This document shows, one piece after another, positions 46,690-58,745 of a stretch of 64,000 nucleotides of DNA. Every line of letters begins with the position of its first letter. The stretch's first letter is position 1. The translations under genes and the position numbers were made by a program. A model generated the notes under the pieces. It did no database searches. It saw nothing but the letters and a program-made list of their open reading frames with translations, and was not told where the DNA came from. This stretch comes from Siphonodentalium dalli (taxonomy: Eukaryota; Mollusca; Scaphopoda; Gadilida; Siphonodentaliidae), in contig CP136068.1 in NCBI GenBank assembly GCA_032622095.1, positions 111,737,546 to 111,801,545 of the forward strand. The letters are read 5' to 3'.

Positions 46690-46791
46690 ATCGAGATACG
46701 TACGTATCATTTGAACGCCCGTATCGATGACCGTATCGTCAGTGCTGTATTGCTGTCGCATCGATACATCAATGTATCGTTACACCCCTAG
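46690..46791 (-). mobile_element. Solo hAT-type end (AGGGGTGTAACGATACA)
   Basis: Read on the minus strand the sequence starts TAGGGGTGTAACGATACA and continues with several ATCGATAC/GATACGG words. This is the well-known terminus of one large hAT family group in animals (CAGGGGTGTAACGATA). The opposite end was not found, so it is a truncated element. Confidence 0.6.
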
Positions 46792-47195
46792 TAACAAAAC
46801 TGCATGCGACATCGAGTCTTTGAAGTCGTGTTGACATCTTTCGGTTACCACATGTATTCGGATAGAGTTCAGAGCAGCATCGAGGCTTTGATTTGTAAAC
46901 ACCAATGAGTTCCGACTTTTGTAAATCAGTGTCCCGATATATTTTATAGCGATAGGTTATGACATAAGTGCTGCGTGCTCTGGTTGACAAGATCGTCATG
47001 TGTCTTTCCAAGATCTTCTGCATTGAACTAATTTATTAATTGTTCTGAAAAAAGTGGATTGATTTTATACTCCACTGCATGTACTAGTATTGTGATTTAT
47101 CTTTTCATGTAAAATGGAATGAATTACATACAAAAATCACAACATATTCAGGAGAGCGATTTGCCCTCCTAAATATTAGTAACTATTAGTATTAT

Positions 47196-47524
47196 AGTGC
47201 CACCACAGACGCCACGATTAAAATCGTAAGTGGGGAAAATCGTAGGTGGAGAAATCGTAGCTTGCCCGCAGACGCTACGTACGGTGCTGCGATCTTTGCA
47301 GCTACGATTTTCGTGGTATTTACAACATGACCAGTGCGACAGTGGTCATGTGACAGCTACGATCGCGCGCGTTGCCAAAGTCACGCCACGATTTTCCTGG
47401 TAAAATCAAACAGTGCTTGATTGCTACGATTTGGCTACGATATTGTCGTGGGCATGCGCATTGGATGCTTCCTCCTGCGATTTTCCCCACTTACGATTTT
47501 AATCGCAGCGTGTGCGGTGGCACT
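47196..47524. mobile_element. TIR MITE, AGTGCCACC ends
   Basis: AGTGCCACCACAGACGCCAC and AAAATCGTAAGTGGGGAAAA at the left pair with their inverse at 47478-47524. The inner half repeats CTACGATTT words in both orientations. About 45-bp arms, no coding frame, target duplication not clear. Confidence 0.75.
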
Positions 47525-48087
47525 TAGGGAGCGATTTTCTGCCACCCTGAATTTGATATAAACACCAGGCCTGGACAATGGAATTTGGAAACAGATATCA
47601 TACAATACCTGAACTTGAATCTGTTTGCTGAAAAGAATACACTGGAAATATCTTACATACTTTCCCACAAATATCCGGGTTGGGTGACATTACTGACAAG
47701 CACAATCATGACACAATTGCATGAGCAGATGAGGTCAAGACAGACAAAAATTTAAAAATAGAACAATCACTCTAGTCTAGTTGCGTCATTCCCGGATTCC
47801 GGACAGCCCCTGGACGTATATTTACTCGACGATTACCTAATTTGGGCACATTTGGATTAGCTTACAAGTTACAGGTACGTGTATGTCAATAATCAGCGAT
47901 CTGTTTTTTTTTTTAAATCTCGGCGTCTTTCACCCACAATCGCAAATCCACACCCTGTAATCAATGTTGTGAGGTTCGGAAGGAAATCCGGTTCCGTGTA
48001 GTTGTTCGTCCGCTCCCTGCAAGTACAACTCCGCTCCCTGTATGTGTTTTGTACAAAAGTTACACCCGCGAACATTTGTATACCATT

Positions 48088-48104
48088 ATGGCACGCATTT
48101 CGAG
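48088..48104 (+). CDS. Candidate mini first exon in left TIR arm
   Basis: ATGGCACGCATTTCGAG followed by GTAAGTTGG encodes Met-Ala-Arg-Ile-Ser-Arg(split). The inverted arm has the equivalent exon with four changes, three of them synonymous. No downstream exon was found pointing into the loop. Function unknown; could be chance. Confidence 0.3.
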
Positions 48105-49898
48105 GTAAGTTGGTTATTTCTTATTCCATCAACTAATGGATGTATTATTTCGATTAATTAGCGAGAAATATATGCTCCGGGTATTTGTTTTTTAGTAAAT
48201 TATCGCTTTACCAACTCAAATTGTCAAGAAAATAAGACATTGCCACTGAATGAAAACATTCTTATTTTAATTCCCCGATGTTTTTCTTCAATATTGTGGT
48301 TATGTGGGCTTCGTTGTGTTATATTATATCTATAATTACCAACATAGATGCATTTCGGCCCCAAAAAGTGAAATTTGACGCATAATTTACCAATTTTCTG
48401 TCAAATAATTTGACAACTCCGCGTGAGGAAGTTGACAACGCCGAGGTTGTGTAGTCAGTGATCATTGTTTAGAGCGGCACGTAGGCCTATTAGGGCCTAC
48501 ATGTATTATTGCCATGGATAGGCCTACACATTATTCGCCGGGGGATAGGCGGAATATAGGCCTATACATGCAGGCCTACATGTATATAGATGTTCACAAC
48601 CAACTATAGCCTACCTGTAGTTAATTTGATAGACAATTATTAGCATTGTTGTTAGTTCTGTGGAAGTTAATCTTTAAAAACCTACATTATAAACTGTCCG
48701 AATTCACCCCACGTTATAGGGATATAGAATATAAAATTATAGGCCTATGTTTAATAGAACGAAATAGGGAATATCGATCATGTCACCAGGTTTGAGTTTC
48801 ATTTCAAAGTTTATAGTTTTAACTTTATCATTATATAATTAGATTCATAACAAATACCGAAAATACAGGATGAATTGAGATAGGCCTATTAATAGTAAGA
48901 TTTGACTTACATTGAAAATATTGTCAGTCAAGTATATGCTATTTAAAGCCCCACACATATAGTTCGTGAGGATCAATTATTTATTTTTCTGGAATAACTG
49001 TTTTTTGCACGTCGATGACCTTTTACCCGTGTTGTCTAATTTGCGTTTATGTGGTGGTCTGGAAAAGAAAGAAAGACAATTGTTAGTATCGCAATAATAC
49101 TAAATGAATATACACATACACATACGCATGTACAGTGATACACAATGGCATGCAGGCATATACACACCCTTTATAGTGACATGTGTTAAATTGTTTCGAT
49201 GACAAATAATACAATACATATCAATTAGCACTTTAGCAGTCGGCCCATATGACGTATTTATAAGTCACTTTATGCACATACAATAAAATACATTTGATTA
49301 AAACAGTAGGCCTATATACTATATATAGGTATATGTGGTATAAGGTTAATTTGTAATGTGTCTACGAATATTAAAACAAATGTACATGGATGTCGAAAAC
49401 GATTATACTAACATTTTAAATGTAGGCCTAAAATACTATATAAAGACAATGATATGTGTACACAGCTCTCTATACACGTATGCCATATTGTATATACCGC
49501 CACGCACGATGTAGGCATACGTACCGATCTAAAAAATGAGATCGTTGCTACACAACCTCGGCGTTGTCAACTTCCCTAGGCGGAGTTGTCAAATTATTTG
49601 ACAGAAAATTGGTAAATTATGCGTCAAATTTCACTTTTTGGGGGCCGAAATGCATCTATGTTGGTAATTATAGATATAATATAACACAACGAAGCCCACA
49701 TAACCACAATATTGAAGAAAAACATCGGGGAATTAAAATAAGAATGTTTTCATTCAGTGGCAATGTCTTATTTTCTTGACAATTTGAGTTGGTAAAGCGA
49801 TAATTTACTAAAAAACAAATACCTGGAGCATATATTTCTCGCTAATTAATCGAAATAATACATCCATTGGTTGATGGAATAAGAAATAACCAACTTAC

Positions 49899-49915
49899 CT
49901 GGATATTCGTTCCAT
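49899..49915 (-). CDS. Candidate mini first exon in right TIR arm
   Basis: Inverse counterpart of 48088-48104: ATGGAACGAATATCCAG followed by GTAAGTTGG encodes Met-Glu-Arg-Ile-Ser-Arg(split). Both exons point into the loop of the element. Confidence 0.3.
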
Positions 49916-50694
49916 AATTGTATCAAAATATTGGCGGGTCTAACTTTTGTACAAAACACATACAGGGAGCGGAGTTGTACTTGCAGGGAGCGGACGAACA
50001 ACTACACGGAACCGGATTTCCTTCCGAACCTCACAACATTGATTACAGGGTGTGAAATCCGAGAATGACAAAATTCGCGCTGTGGGTAAAAATAGTAATA
50101 AACTGGTCACGGAGAACGGGGACCAAAATTGAGTGACAAACGCGCCCGTAGTGATGGTAGTCCCTCGCAAATTATTTTTTGTAAAAACCAGGGAACATAT
50201 GTTCCCTGGTAAAAACCAATAGTATAATGATTTTTTGTAGACTGTTTAGTCACGTGACGTAATCTGTTGTCATTTTGTTGTTTTCGGTAAAAATATGTTA
50301 TCCAGATCAAATACTATTAAATAACTGTATATTTATGTAATAAGTTTAGTATGTATGTGTTGCTGGGTATATGATCTACATTTATGTGAAGTTTTATCGC
50401 ATAAATACCAGTTGTTGTGACGTTAAAATTTACTAAAAACCAATCCAGATTCGCATAATATTAAAAATTAAATAAAAAAAAAATCTCAAATTTAGTCAGA
50501 CAATGTTTGTTTGTTTGATTCTGTAGTCACTCTTCGCTGACTAAATTAATAAATGTTTGAAAAGTATTCTCTGGTGCTTTAAGTTCAATCACATGTGCTG
50601 TACACGGTGCTGCGACAGACATTTCCAAATCACGAAAAATGAAAATCATATGGTCAATCCCGTTTTCCCGAAACTTATATACCCTACTCGCCCC

Positions 50695-51655
50695 TAATAG
50701 TACTAGTGGTATTAGTCCCAGTCTTCTTGTACTAAAACCAGCTAAGATATTGGGATGGCGATTTGCTGTTTTTAGTCCCAGCCCGCTTGCATACCAATCC
50801 TATCACACGAGTTACGCCCACGATCTGTGGCGGGAATCTGTGGTGTATTTTACTCGATTTACCTAATGAATCAATACATGATGCTATATACATCGGAAAG
50901 AGAGACATATCATGGTCATAATGGTGTATAATAATCTAACTTTCATGTTAAATTACGCATAGAATATTCCGGTTGATTGTCACCAACATCGCTGTTTTTT
51001 CTGTTTGTTTACTTAACTGAAAGCCGAACTCAGGTTCCGAAGAACTTCGGCATTGTCCGGTGTTTGTTTTGGCCGAGACGAATTTCGATATCTACAAACA
51101 AAATGGCGGCCCCCATGATATTCTAATGGTCATTGTGTTTACACTGTTTTAAACTGTGAGATGGTTATAATTCCCGTAATTTATTTAATGTATTACATTT
51201 ATATCTTCAATATGTATTTAATCTATGTAATAATTTATTTATTGTCACGTATAATTACGATTACAATGGAGAATTCATCGTGCGTGGTTGATTGAAAATC
51301 TACGGAATATTTTCACCGGAAAATGCCGAACGCAGTTCGCAAGGTCAACTGAGTTCGCATACTTTAAAAAATATGTAAACACTGCGGCAAAAGTTTCTTT
51401 TCACATTAAATTACCGCTTTCAATTCACAACCGATGTGGGTTTCAGATCAAATAGCATGTCTTCTGCGGAAACTATCCGTTTATTGTAGCAATTGTGATA
51501 TTTTATTTCATATAATTGTGGTTTTATTTGAGCGGGTCACTAACGATTAACTCGTGTCAAAGGAGACCATGGGCCTGGAACTCGGACTAAAGACCGGCAC
51601 CTCCATCCCAATATCTTAGCCGGTTTTAGTACGAGAAGACTTGGACTATAGTGGT
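50695..51655. mobile_element. TIR MITE with CTAAGATATTGGGATGG arms
   Basis: Left words TACTAGTGGTATTAGTCC, TTGTACTAAAACCAGCTAAG and ATATTGGGATGG (50699-50760) are inverted at 51590-51652. The arms are about 90 bp and diverged. The interior of about 800 bp shows no exon. Confidence 0.65.
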
Positions 51656-52064
51656 ATATGATCGGTTAGATAAACTCATTTAGATTAGAGAGAATATATA
51701 TATTTAACTTTATTTCTTTAAATAATTATACTAACTATACTTACTTTGATAGAAAATACTTCTGGTCTTTTTTTTTAAATGGCTGCTAAATGCACTAGAA
51801 ATGAAGCGGAAACAACATACCTTTGATTGGACGACTCACAAATCGTCACCGGAAGGACCGCTTTGATTGGTTAAAAATGTTAGTACTCCGAAGAGTCGAG
51901 CGTTTTCATTGGCTATCTATACACTCGTGTATATAGTTTGTTTGTGCGAAGCGACCCGCGATTCGCCAATGGAATATTTTTGTGTATGTGTGTGTGGGTT
52001 CAGAATACAAACCGAGTTATGGGGACCGTTCCTAAAATTGAAATACACAATCAGAATGTAGTTT

Positions 52065-52175
52065 TGATACCATTGCGAGGACATCATTGTGAGGACATTG
52101 GAATGTCCTCATAAACCAAATTGTACTCACAACGTTGGTGTGCAAACATGTGTATGTCCTCCCAACCCCAGGTAA
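52065..52175. repeat. Solo end of the TTGTGAGGACAAT MITE family
   Basis: GAGGACATCATTGTGAGGAC, then TGTCCTCATAAACCAAATTG and ACGTTGGTGTGCAAACATG, as in 37284-38040. Only one end is present before the microsatellites. Confidence 0.5.
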
Positions 52176-52189
52176 ACACACCCACCCCC

Positions 52190-52219
52190 TCACCCTCACA
52201 CACACACACCCTCGCCCTC

Positions 52220-52253
<34 letters not shown>
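52190..52253. repeat. (CA)n microsatellite, interrupted
   Basis: CACACACACACC followed by CCTCGCCCTCCCT and a longer (CA)n run to about 52251. Confidence 0.95.
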
Positions 52254-52256
<3 letters not shown>

Positions 52257-52532
52257 GACAGAAGTTTCAAAATATATAATATATATATTACATATAACTA
52301 TTATATTGTTCAATATGACTATCAATGATGAACAAATCTGATGAAATCTGGTTCACAGAACAGTTGAAAAGAGCACGAGCCTGCTCTTATAAAGTGACTA
52401 TATAATTCAGGATTACACGGACTAATGCTCAAATTAATGCCAAGACCCACAGTCGACCAAATCAGATCTGATATTTTACTGACAGACTTTTTGATATATT
52501 TCTTTCTCGCTCGTCCCCCTCGCTCACCCCCT

Positions 52533-52590
52533 CTCTCTCTCTCTCTCTCTCTCTCTCGCTCTCTCTCCCTCCCCTCTCTCTCTCTGTCCC
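52533..52590. repeat. (CT)n microsatellite, interrupted
   Basis: (CT) runs broken by CG and CCC words, 52533-52590. Confidence 0.95.
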
Positions 52591-52851
52591 TCGTTTCATG
52601 TTTCTATACGGGCAACATCCCCCTATCAAAATTTAAACACAAAACCCAGTTATAGACACTCCATATATCTGAAGATTGTCACTCATAAGTGTACAATCAG
52701 TACAAATTGCCGGTGTGCGAATATATAGATCCAGGGTGCCATGTTCGAACTTTATGCAATCCCATACACAAGCATGTATATTAAATGAACTGTACAGGCG
52801 ATCAGTCATAGCAGTGAATTATGATTGTTTGACGTCAGAGGGCGACAAAAG

Positions 52852-53455
52852 TTAAGTCGGTTTTTCTTTATCACTATGTTCAAAGTCCATTGGAGTGTAA
52901 TCGTTTTCTTCAGCCTGTGCACCATCCTCGAGCGTAACCATGCCAACGTTCCTCCGCGGAAGAATTGGAGCATCTGACTTGTTCCCCATTTCCGCTTTAG
53001 GGTCGTCTGATATACCAGCTTTCAAGTCTTTTTCTATTGGTGTAAGATAACCAATCTTCGGGGGTTGCGGTTGATCATACAAATACGGGACGGGTTCTTC
53101 ATATCCAACGGATTTAGCAGCGCACGAGTTGTCAGCGGCGACCACGTGATTCGGTTGATCATACGGAGAGTCAAGAGGTCCGCATGTACTGTATCCGGTT
53201 GACCCTTCGACTTCCAAATCAGCCGGAATATGGTCATAGAGGTTATCACTAACACTTTTTATTTGAGTGGCGTTCGCATTGCATGCCGCATTGTCGTTCG
53301 CGGCATTCTCAAATTCCGCGGAACGATCAAGACCAGAAAACAAAATGGCCGGTTCTTGTGTTCTGGGTCTCGAAAAAGTCGTCGTTGGTTTCCGAAATAT
53401 TCCATAAACTTTGTTTACAAATCCTGCTGGTTCTCTGTCGTCCCCTTTTCGTTTC
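52852..53455 (-). CDS. Last exon of a single-pass receptor: cytoplasmic tail with tyrosine motifs
   Basis: The exon begins at 53455 after a strong acceptor (TTCTTTTTTCCAG) and ends at the stop codon 52854-52852, giving 200 residues after a split Arg codon. The first residues KRKGDD continue the basic stop-transfer sequence after the membrane helix encoded at 61380-61461. Tyrosine motifs: YDHI, two YDQP, YEEP, YLTP and YTPM; YxxP is the classical Crk/Nck SH2 docking motif and YxxM that of PI3K p85. APILPRR fits a PxxPR SH3 ligand. No kinase, death or ITIM (I/VxYxxL/V) domain is seen. The tail is hydrophilic and probably disordered. Likely a signalling or phagocytic receptor, family not identified. 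Confidence 0.8.
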
Positions 53456-53861
53456 CTGGAAAAAAGAACACACTGTGTCACGTGCTCATTACACCTAATA
53501 CGCACACGTTTGACAACCAACAGTTATCTAATCGCTCTACACCATTTTTTCTTTTATTTTGACTATTTCGACAATCGCTGCTTGAGCAACCTTTGATATC
53601 GATAGGAAAGCAGTTAGTTAATCTTGATAGAGATGTTAACATTTCATAACCTTATACATGTGTAAATCACCACCAATACCATTAATAATGAAAGTGTTTC
53701 CTGAAATGAGTGGTATTGATTGACAAGTATCAATAAACTTTCTTGAGGAATCAAAAGTGACTTGCCAACATTTTTGCCAAATGAAAATATTTTTTGCCAA
53801 ATGTGAATTATTTTTGCCATTGGCAAATTTGGCAAGACCAGTGACAGCGCGAACCCTGGAA

Positions 53862-53922
53862 CCAGGTGTTGCTTTTCGTGAATTGTTTAATTTGTTGTGC
53901 TATCAAAAGTGAGAATGCTGCA
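53862..53922. repeat. Fragment of segment X with an empty MITE site
   Basis: CAGGTGTTGCTTTTCGTGAA, then TTGTTTAATTTGTTGTGCTA, matches X with a single TTAA (53887-53890) where both X copies carry the MITE. It lies in the receptor intron, between two copies of a 45-bp word (GTTATCTAATCGCTCT, about 53496-53538 and 53938-53983). Confidence 0.85.
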
Positions 53923-54004
53923 TAATATTACAAATTAATACCGGTACGCACTCGTTTAACAACAACCAGTTATCTAATCGCTCTTTAAAACACTTCTTCA
54001 ATTG

Positions 54005-54190
54005 TGTCCGTTATTTCGTTAAAAACTCTTCAATTATCTCCGTTATTTCGTTAATATAAAAATAATTTCCTATTTCTATATTTCGCTCTATTTCGCCATT
54101 TCGCTGCATTTTTTATTCCGGTATTTCGCTGTATTTCCTATTTCGCTTTTTCGTTGTATTTCACATTTCGATAATTCGGTATATTTGACA
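54005..54190. repeat. Degenerate TATTTCGCT short tandem repeat
   Basis: Repeated TATTTCG(C/T)T and ATTTCGCT words of about 9 bp with drift. Confidence 0.7.
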
Positions 54191-54499
54191 TATTATGGGA
54201 TATGGGATTATATGATATCCTCTATTCTGATATTCAATAGAATATCCCGTGCCACCTCTGGTCGCGATTATATGCCAATAGCCATGTAATCAACAACCGC
54301 GATTACATATTGTTTGATATATAATCCTTGGCGTATTCGCTGGTTAATTAAGATCTAGTCACTAAACCTCTAGTTTAGACTAAAGCATTTTTTGAACAGT
54401 AACAGGCTCGTAAAAAGTAATTTGGTCAACAATATAACAAAAGCGTGTTTTTGATAAAAGTATCCGAACAACATCTGGGCTTATAGGGCGGATTTAGAT

Positions 54500-55028
54500 T
54501 TTAAAGGCACGGGCGACGTTCGTTGCAGAAATATTCATTTTTGCTCAAATCGTCAACAACAGAAGGAATATTAAAGTATATATAGTTTTGTTCATATGCC
54601 AAACATAATCAGCGCGTAAATAGTATATTGTCGTCAAGACATACGATGGTGTATGCAAGCTAGATCCTGCTCGTGTTACATAAGTTTTGCTTCTGTTTAC
54701 ATAACACAGCTCAATTCTATTGGTTAATCACACACAAATGATATAAACGCTCTTTATTATTTCCATATCAGGAAAACAGTAACAAATAACGCTCTTTATG
54801 TTTACCATATCCGGATCTAAACAAAAGCCAGGAAATATAATTTGTTTTGCTTTTGTTTACATAACAAAGGAAAAACAGTTGACAATAACATACTGTTTAT
54901 GCCATATTTCTGATTGGTATAAGAACAAGATCTGTCTATATTTTACTATTCTTTCTGTTTATGGCGGTTTTTGATGGAGGTGAATATTTTAACAGCATAC
55001 TCATCGCCAACGCCGCCCGTATCTTTAA
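54500..55028. mobile_element. TIR element with AAAGGCACGGGCG ends, copy 1
   Basis: About 530 bp, starting TTTAAAGGCACGGGCGACGTT and ending AACGCCGCCCGTATCTTTAA, so the terminal 20 bp are inverted. A near-identical copy is 60281-60802. Non-coding interior with AAACGCTCTTTAT words. Target duplication not clear; TTTAA lies at both ends. Confidence 0.8.
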
Positions 55029-55963
55029 CTTATATTTTTAAGTAATCTGGAACACTCCGCTCGGGTGATCGAATGGGCATACAGCGGTTTTATATTGAAA
55101 TAAAGAGTACGCAACTTCAATCTAAATAATATGTACATTATATGCATCGCCCCTCATTGGCGGAATCATTGTCGTTTATTTATATGCTATATTTATCCAA
55201 GATCGCCACCCGAACTTTATCGGGGAATACATGCACACCTGTATGGATTCGTGACTTGAATATAAACAATGCAGTACTGCAAAGTCCACAAGTATATAAA
55301 TTTTACATCTTCTTCCAATAGAATAAAAACTAAAGTGTCCGGATATTATCGACATACATGTACTACTATTCCTATAATCTGTTTCGGTCTACATCATGAC
55401 AAAACACTGAATCTCACCGTGCATATATCTTCGTGGTGGCATTTATATTCAAAACTGTATAAGACATTGTATACAAATCAGATAACAGCAACTCGAATTA
55501 GGCAATACATGTAATATGAACTTACAATAAGCCCGCGAGGATTACATATATATATATAGTGCTCCATTCACTGAATAGCGAAAGTTTCCCACTGTACATG
55601 ATTGTTTTACATGATACATCTACTACAAGCATGTGCCGGTTAACCAATGTCAGAGTTGGGAACTATATACATATATTGTATCTCACGTGACTTTTTTTAT
55701 TGAAATCAAGCTTTCCGATTGGTTGGCTACTCGACTCTATTAGTCGTAGTTGTATACTACGCCTTCAAGTCTCTCCCATCGTGCACTATGCATATGTAGT
55801 TTTGACTACTAAAAATAGTAACGAACACTACATCAAACTTTGTTCTGAAACTACTTGTTATTTCGCCGCTGATCCAAATTAAAGCTTCAGTAAGGCGAAC
55901 ATCAATTGTCTGAACTTAGTAAAAGTTGAAAATTTCTGCATTTGTTCGATACAATATAATAAT
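55029..55963. other. Intronic stretch without recognised feature
   Basis: Part of the receptor intron. No exon, RNA or repeat family recognised. Confidence 0.4.
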
Positions 55964-56130
55964 TAGAGCATGACTTGTCGTGAAATACGCCGATATAGTG
56001 CATAGTGCGGTTGTGTAGTTCACTCCGCTTCGCGTCGTGAACTACACAACCTCACTATGCACTCGCGGAGTGAACTACACAACCGCACTATGCACTATAT
56101 CGGCGTATTTCACTCCAAGCCATGCTCTAT
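55964..56130. repeat. 167-bp nested palindrome
   Basis: An outer stem of about 65 bp (TAGAGCATG, CGCCGATATAGTGCATAGTG, TTGTGTAGTTCACTCCG) encloses a further inverted copy of the TTGTGTAGTTCA words. Two nested foldbacks, probably a palindromic MITE. Confidence 0.85.
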
Positions 56131-56254
56131 TTATTAAGCAGTAGCTGGGGGAGGGTGTAGAAGACAGCCCGGCCTGTGGCTATGCCAACCCCATTGCGGC
56201 AAAGTCCATCTTCTATATATACCATATACAAAACAATCAAAATAGTTGTGACTG

Positions 56255-57644
56255 TTAAAGGTACTCAATCCGATGCATGGTCCCCATATCAACATATTCC
56301 AACAACAACAACAACAACATTTTTGAAACCCCGCTACTATAGTATAAATTGCACAAAAACCTGTTATTTATCAACATTTTGTCCAACGAAATTTGGCCGG
56401 TTTGTCAAATATCTGACACAAAAAAGCCACTTGATTTTAGAGTAATCCATTTTCATGTGTAATTTGGTCCTAGACCGTCTTCTCGTCGACTTTTTATTGG
56501 GCCTCTAAAATGTATCGGTGGTGAAAAAATAATAGATTTCAAAAATCGATATCTGATCACCCTGAGCTTTGATGTGTGGGTTCCTCGAATCAAATATTTT
56601 TTACCCCCCCCCCCCTCCCGAAGCCAAGGAAATAGTATTTTGCGAGTGTTAATTCGGACTATGCATCTTTAAACTGTAACTTCTGTTTTGTTTACCAATG
56701 GTATGCACCTTGCCAATAAAATGAGTCCGTGGCTCCATATATCTGATAATATCTATACGCCAGTACCAGTAATCGTAACCATAACAGACAATAGAGACCT
56801 TTCGCATACTCACGTTTACGATTACGAATACGGATAGCTATTCGTAGTCGTAAGTCTATCCGTATGGCCAAAAAGTCCTTTCGCAAAACGACTACGCGTA
56901 AGAGTTTTGACGAACATGTACCATCATTATTTCGTACAACTTTTTCAACTCAAAGTGTGTGTTTGGTATACAGTCCCTTAATACTTCACTTATCGTCTCA
57001 TTTGCAACAATGCGATAATCATGACCTGTTTATTGTCAATAATTCGACCAGTCACAACGTACGACCCGGGATTCTCGTCATATACATTGATTGTCGTCAT
57101 ACATTGATTGTGGCAATACAGGTATAAATGCTAGGTCATATGTGGTAGAAATTCAGTTCGTTGTTATCATGGATGACCTGATATAGACGTTATGCTGATG
57201 GAGGATGAGGGGTTCCTGAATTTGGACCTCACATCAACCACGACGCCAAGACCCTTCCAGTCCGCAATTTGATTTCAATGCGATTTCGGCTTCACAGGCC
57301 TATCACCTCTTTGGGTTTAGGAAATCTGACATAAGGTCGATGTGCTCGCTGATGTACATCACTTCTGATTTGGTACTATCAAATCGAAACAGTCGACACG
57401 GTTGAAGCGATGTGCATCAGGTGGCTTTTTTGTGTCAGATATTTGACAAACCAGCAACATTTCGTTGAACAAAATGTTGATAAATAAATAACAGGTTTTG
57501 GGCAATTTTATACTATAGTTGACTGTGGTTAGCATTAATTTTGGGCAATTACTCGATTCTGATTACAGAAGCGGCATTTAAAAAAAAATGTTGTTGTTGG
57601 AATCTGATGATATGGGGACATCTAATCCGATTGAGTACCTTTAA
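56255..57644. mobile_element. Inverted-repeat element A (TTAAAGGTACTCAATC)
   Basis: TTAAAGGTACTCAATC, TTCCAACAACAACAAC, ACCTGTTATTTATCAAC and CAAATATCTGACACAAAAAA at 56255-56435 are inverted at 57420-57644. Arms about 180-220 bp, loop about 1 kb. It overlaps element B in an interleaved way. Confidence 0.65.
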
Positions 57645-58187
57645 TTGCCGCATTTGTGCGAGTTGTGTTTTTTAAATTTAAAATAAATGCAAAGAACATA
57701 TCTAACAGAGACTGCTGAGCTCTGGTGATGTCGGTGGGTGTGCCAAATATTCCTTTAGTAACACCATATCCATGTCAGCCGTGTATTTTTTGGCGACTGG
57801 TTTCATAGTGCACTTCTATTACTGCACTGACAGTTTTGTGTCGCATCCAGCGATGACTATCCGCTGTGAATAGCGATCTTATTTCGCGGGAATCTCGAGA
57901 TTCACGACGACGAGTAGAGTGATTGCCAATCTTAACAGCACACCGAGGTCGTAGCTCAATATAACTGGATGGTTTACATGATATACATATACAGTCTCGA
58001 ACGGAGTAAAGTGATATATTGCAGAAAATAATTTTCAGGTGTTATTTGAGCTTATTAGAAACCATGAAATCGTAACCGTTATTACGGATAGTAAAATACG
58101 ACAACGATTAGAAAGTACACAAATGTTGGTGACGTAGTCCCCTATCCGTATCCGTAATCGTAAACGTGAGTTTTGCGAAAGGTCTCT
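56793..58187. mobile_element. Inverted-repeat element B (AGAGACCTTTCGCA)
   Basis: AGAGACCTTTCGCA, then CACGTTTACGATTACG and ATACGGATAG, at 56793-56836 are inverted at 58140-58187. The right arm of A lies inside B and the left arm of B lies inside A. Non-coding. Confidence 0.65.
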
Positions 58188-58603
58188 AATGATGTAAGTT
58201 GATGACACGGGCATCAACTTACAACTGATGATGATCCTATTGTTTTAATCTATTTTTAGAGTTTTCATTCATTTTTCATCTTTGGTCTTTTTAACTTATA
58301 TTTAAAGCGTAATTTCAGAAATGTGGTTTAAATTTGATTCTTTAAGCTTGTTTTGGCCTGTACGTTCTAAATTTCTTTTCAAAATTGTTGTAAATTGCTC
58401 TGGGACTTTGCTCTCTGTCTCCAAATTTATTTAAATTTGCAGTTATTCAATATACACACGCCAGTACCAGTAATCGTATGGCCACATGTACAATTTCATA
58501 GGAAGTGCATTGTGCTGCTCCAATATAATGGTATTCATGTATCCGTTCTCTGTCAATACTCGAACCGATGTTCAGACTGATACGCTTTCCAACTCTCGAG
58601 AAA

Positions 58604-58745
58604 GGGCTTCCTTTTAATGATGTTCCCATAGCCGAGGTGGTTAGGTCGTGCATAAGATCATCGCAGTTTGGGGTAGACGAGGTTGGCGCGAGTTCGATCC
58701 CCGACATAGCCGAAATTCGGGACCGATTTTCAAGCTTGATCTGAA
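58604..58745 (+). mobile_element. tRNA-derived SINE head with A and B boxes
   Basis: TAGCCGAGGTGG (58629-58640) fits the pol III A box and GAGTTCGATCCCC (about 58689-58701) fits the B box, about 50 bp apart. No clean tRNA cloverleaf is formed, so it is a SINE promoter rather than a tRNA gene. The tail is not delimited. It would be transcribed opposite to the receptor gene. Confidence 0.6.

Larger units (their letters stand above)
47928..50092. mobile_element. 2.2 kb long-TIR element
   Basis: Arms of about 530 bp (47928-48454 and 49548-50092) are inverted copies, mostly near identical. Outer ends are TTTCACCCACA / TGTGGGTAAA; inner ends CCGAGGTTGTGTAG / CTACACAACCTCGG. The loop (48455-49547) is AT-rich with many AGGCCTA words and no coding frame. 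Each arm holds a 17-nt ATG exon with a GTAAGT donor. No transposase recognised. Confidence 0.75.

Noticed and set aside
51830-51970. Cluster of CCAAT/ATTGG words as a promoter
   Set aside because: Four words in 140 bp of AT-rich DNA are suggestive, but no transcript start, TATA box or first exon could be tied to them.
52032-52341. Cys/Val- and His/Thr-rich frames on both strands
   Set aside because: They translate the (CA)n microsatellite.
58604-58745. True tRNA gene
   Set aside because: A and B boxes are present but the stems needed for a cloverleaf do not pair; a SINE head is the better reading.
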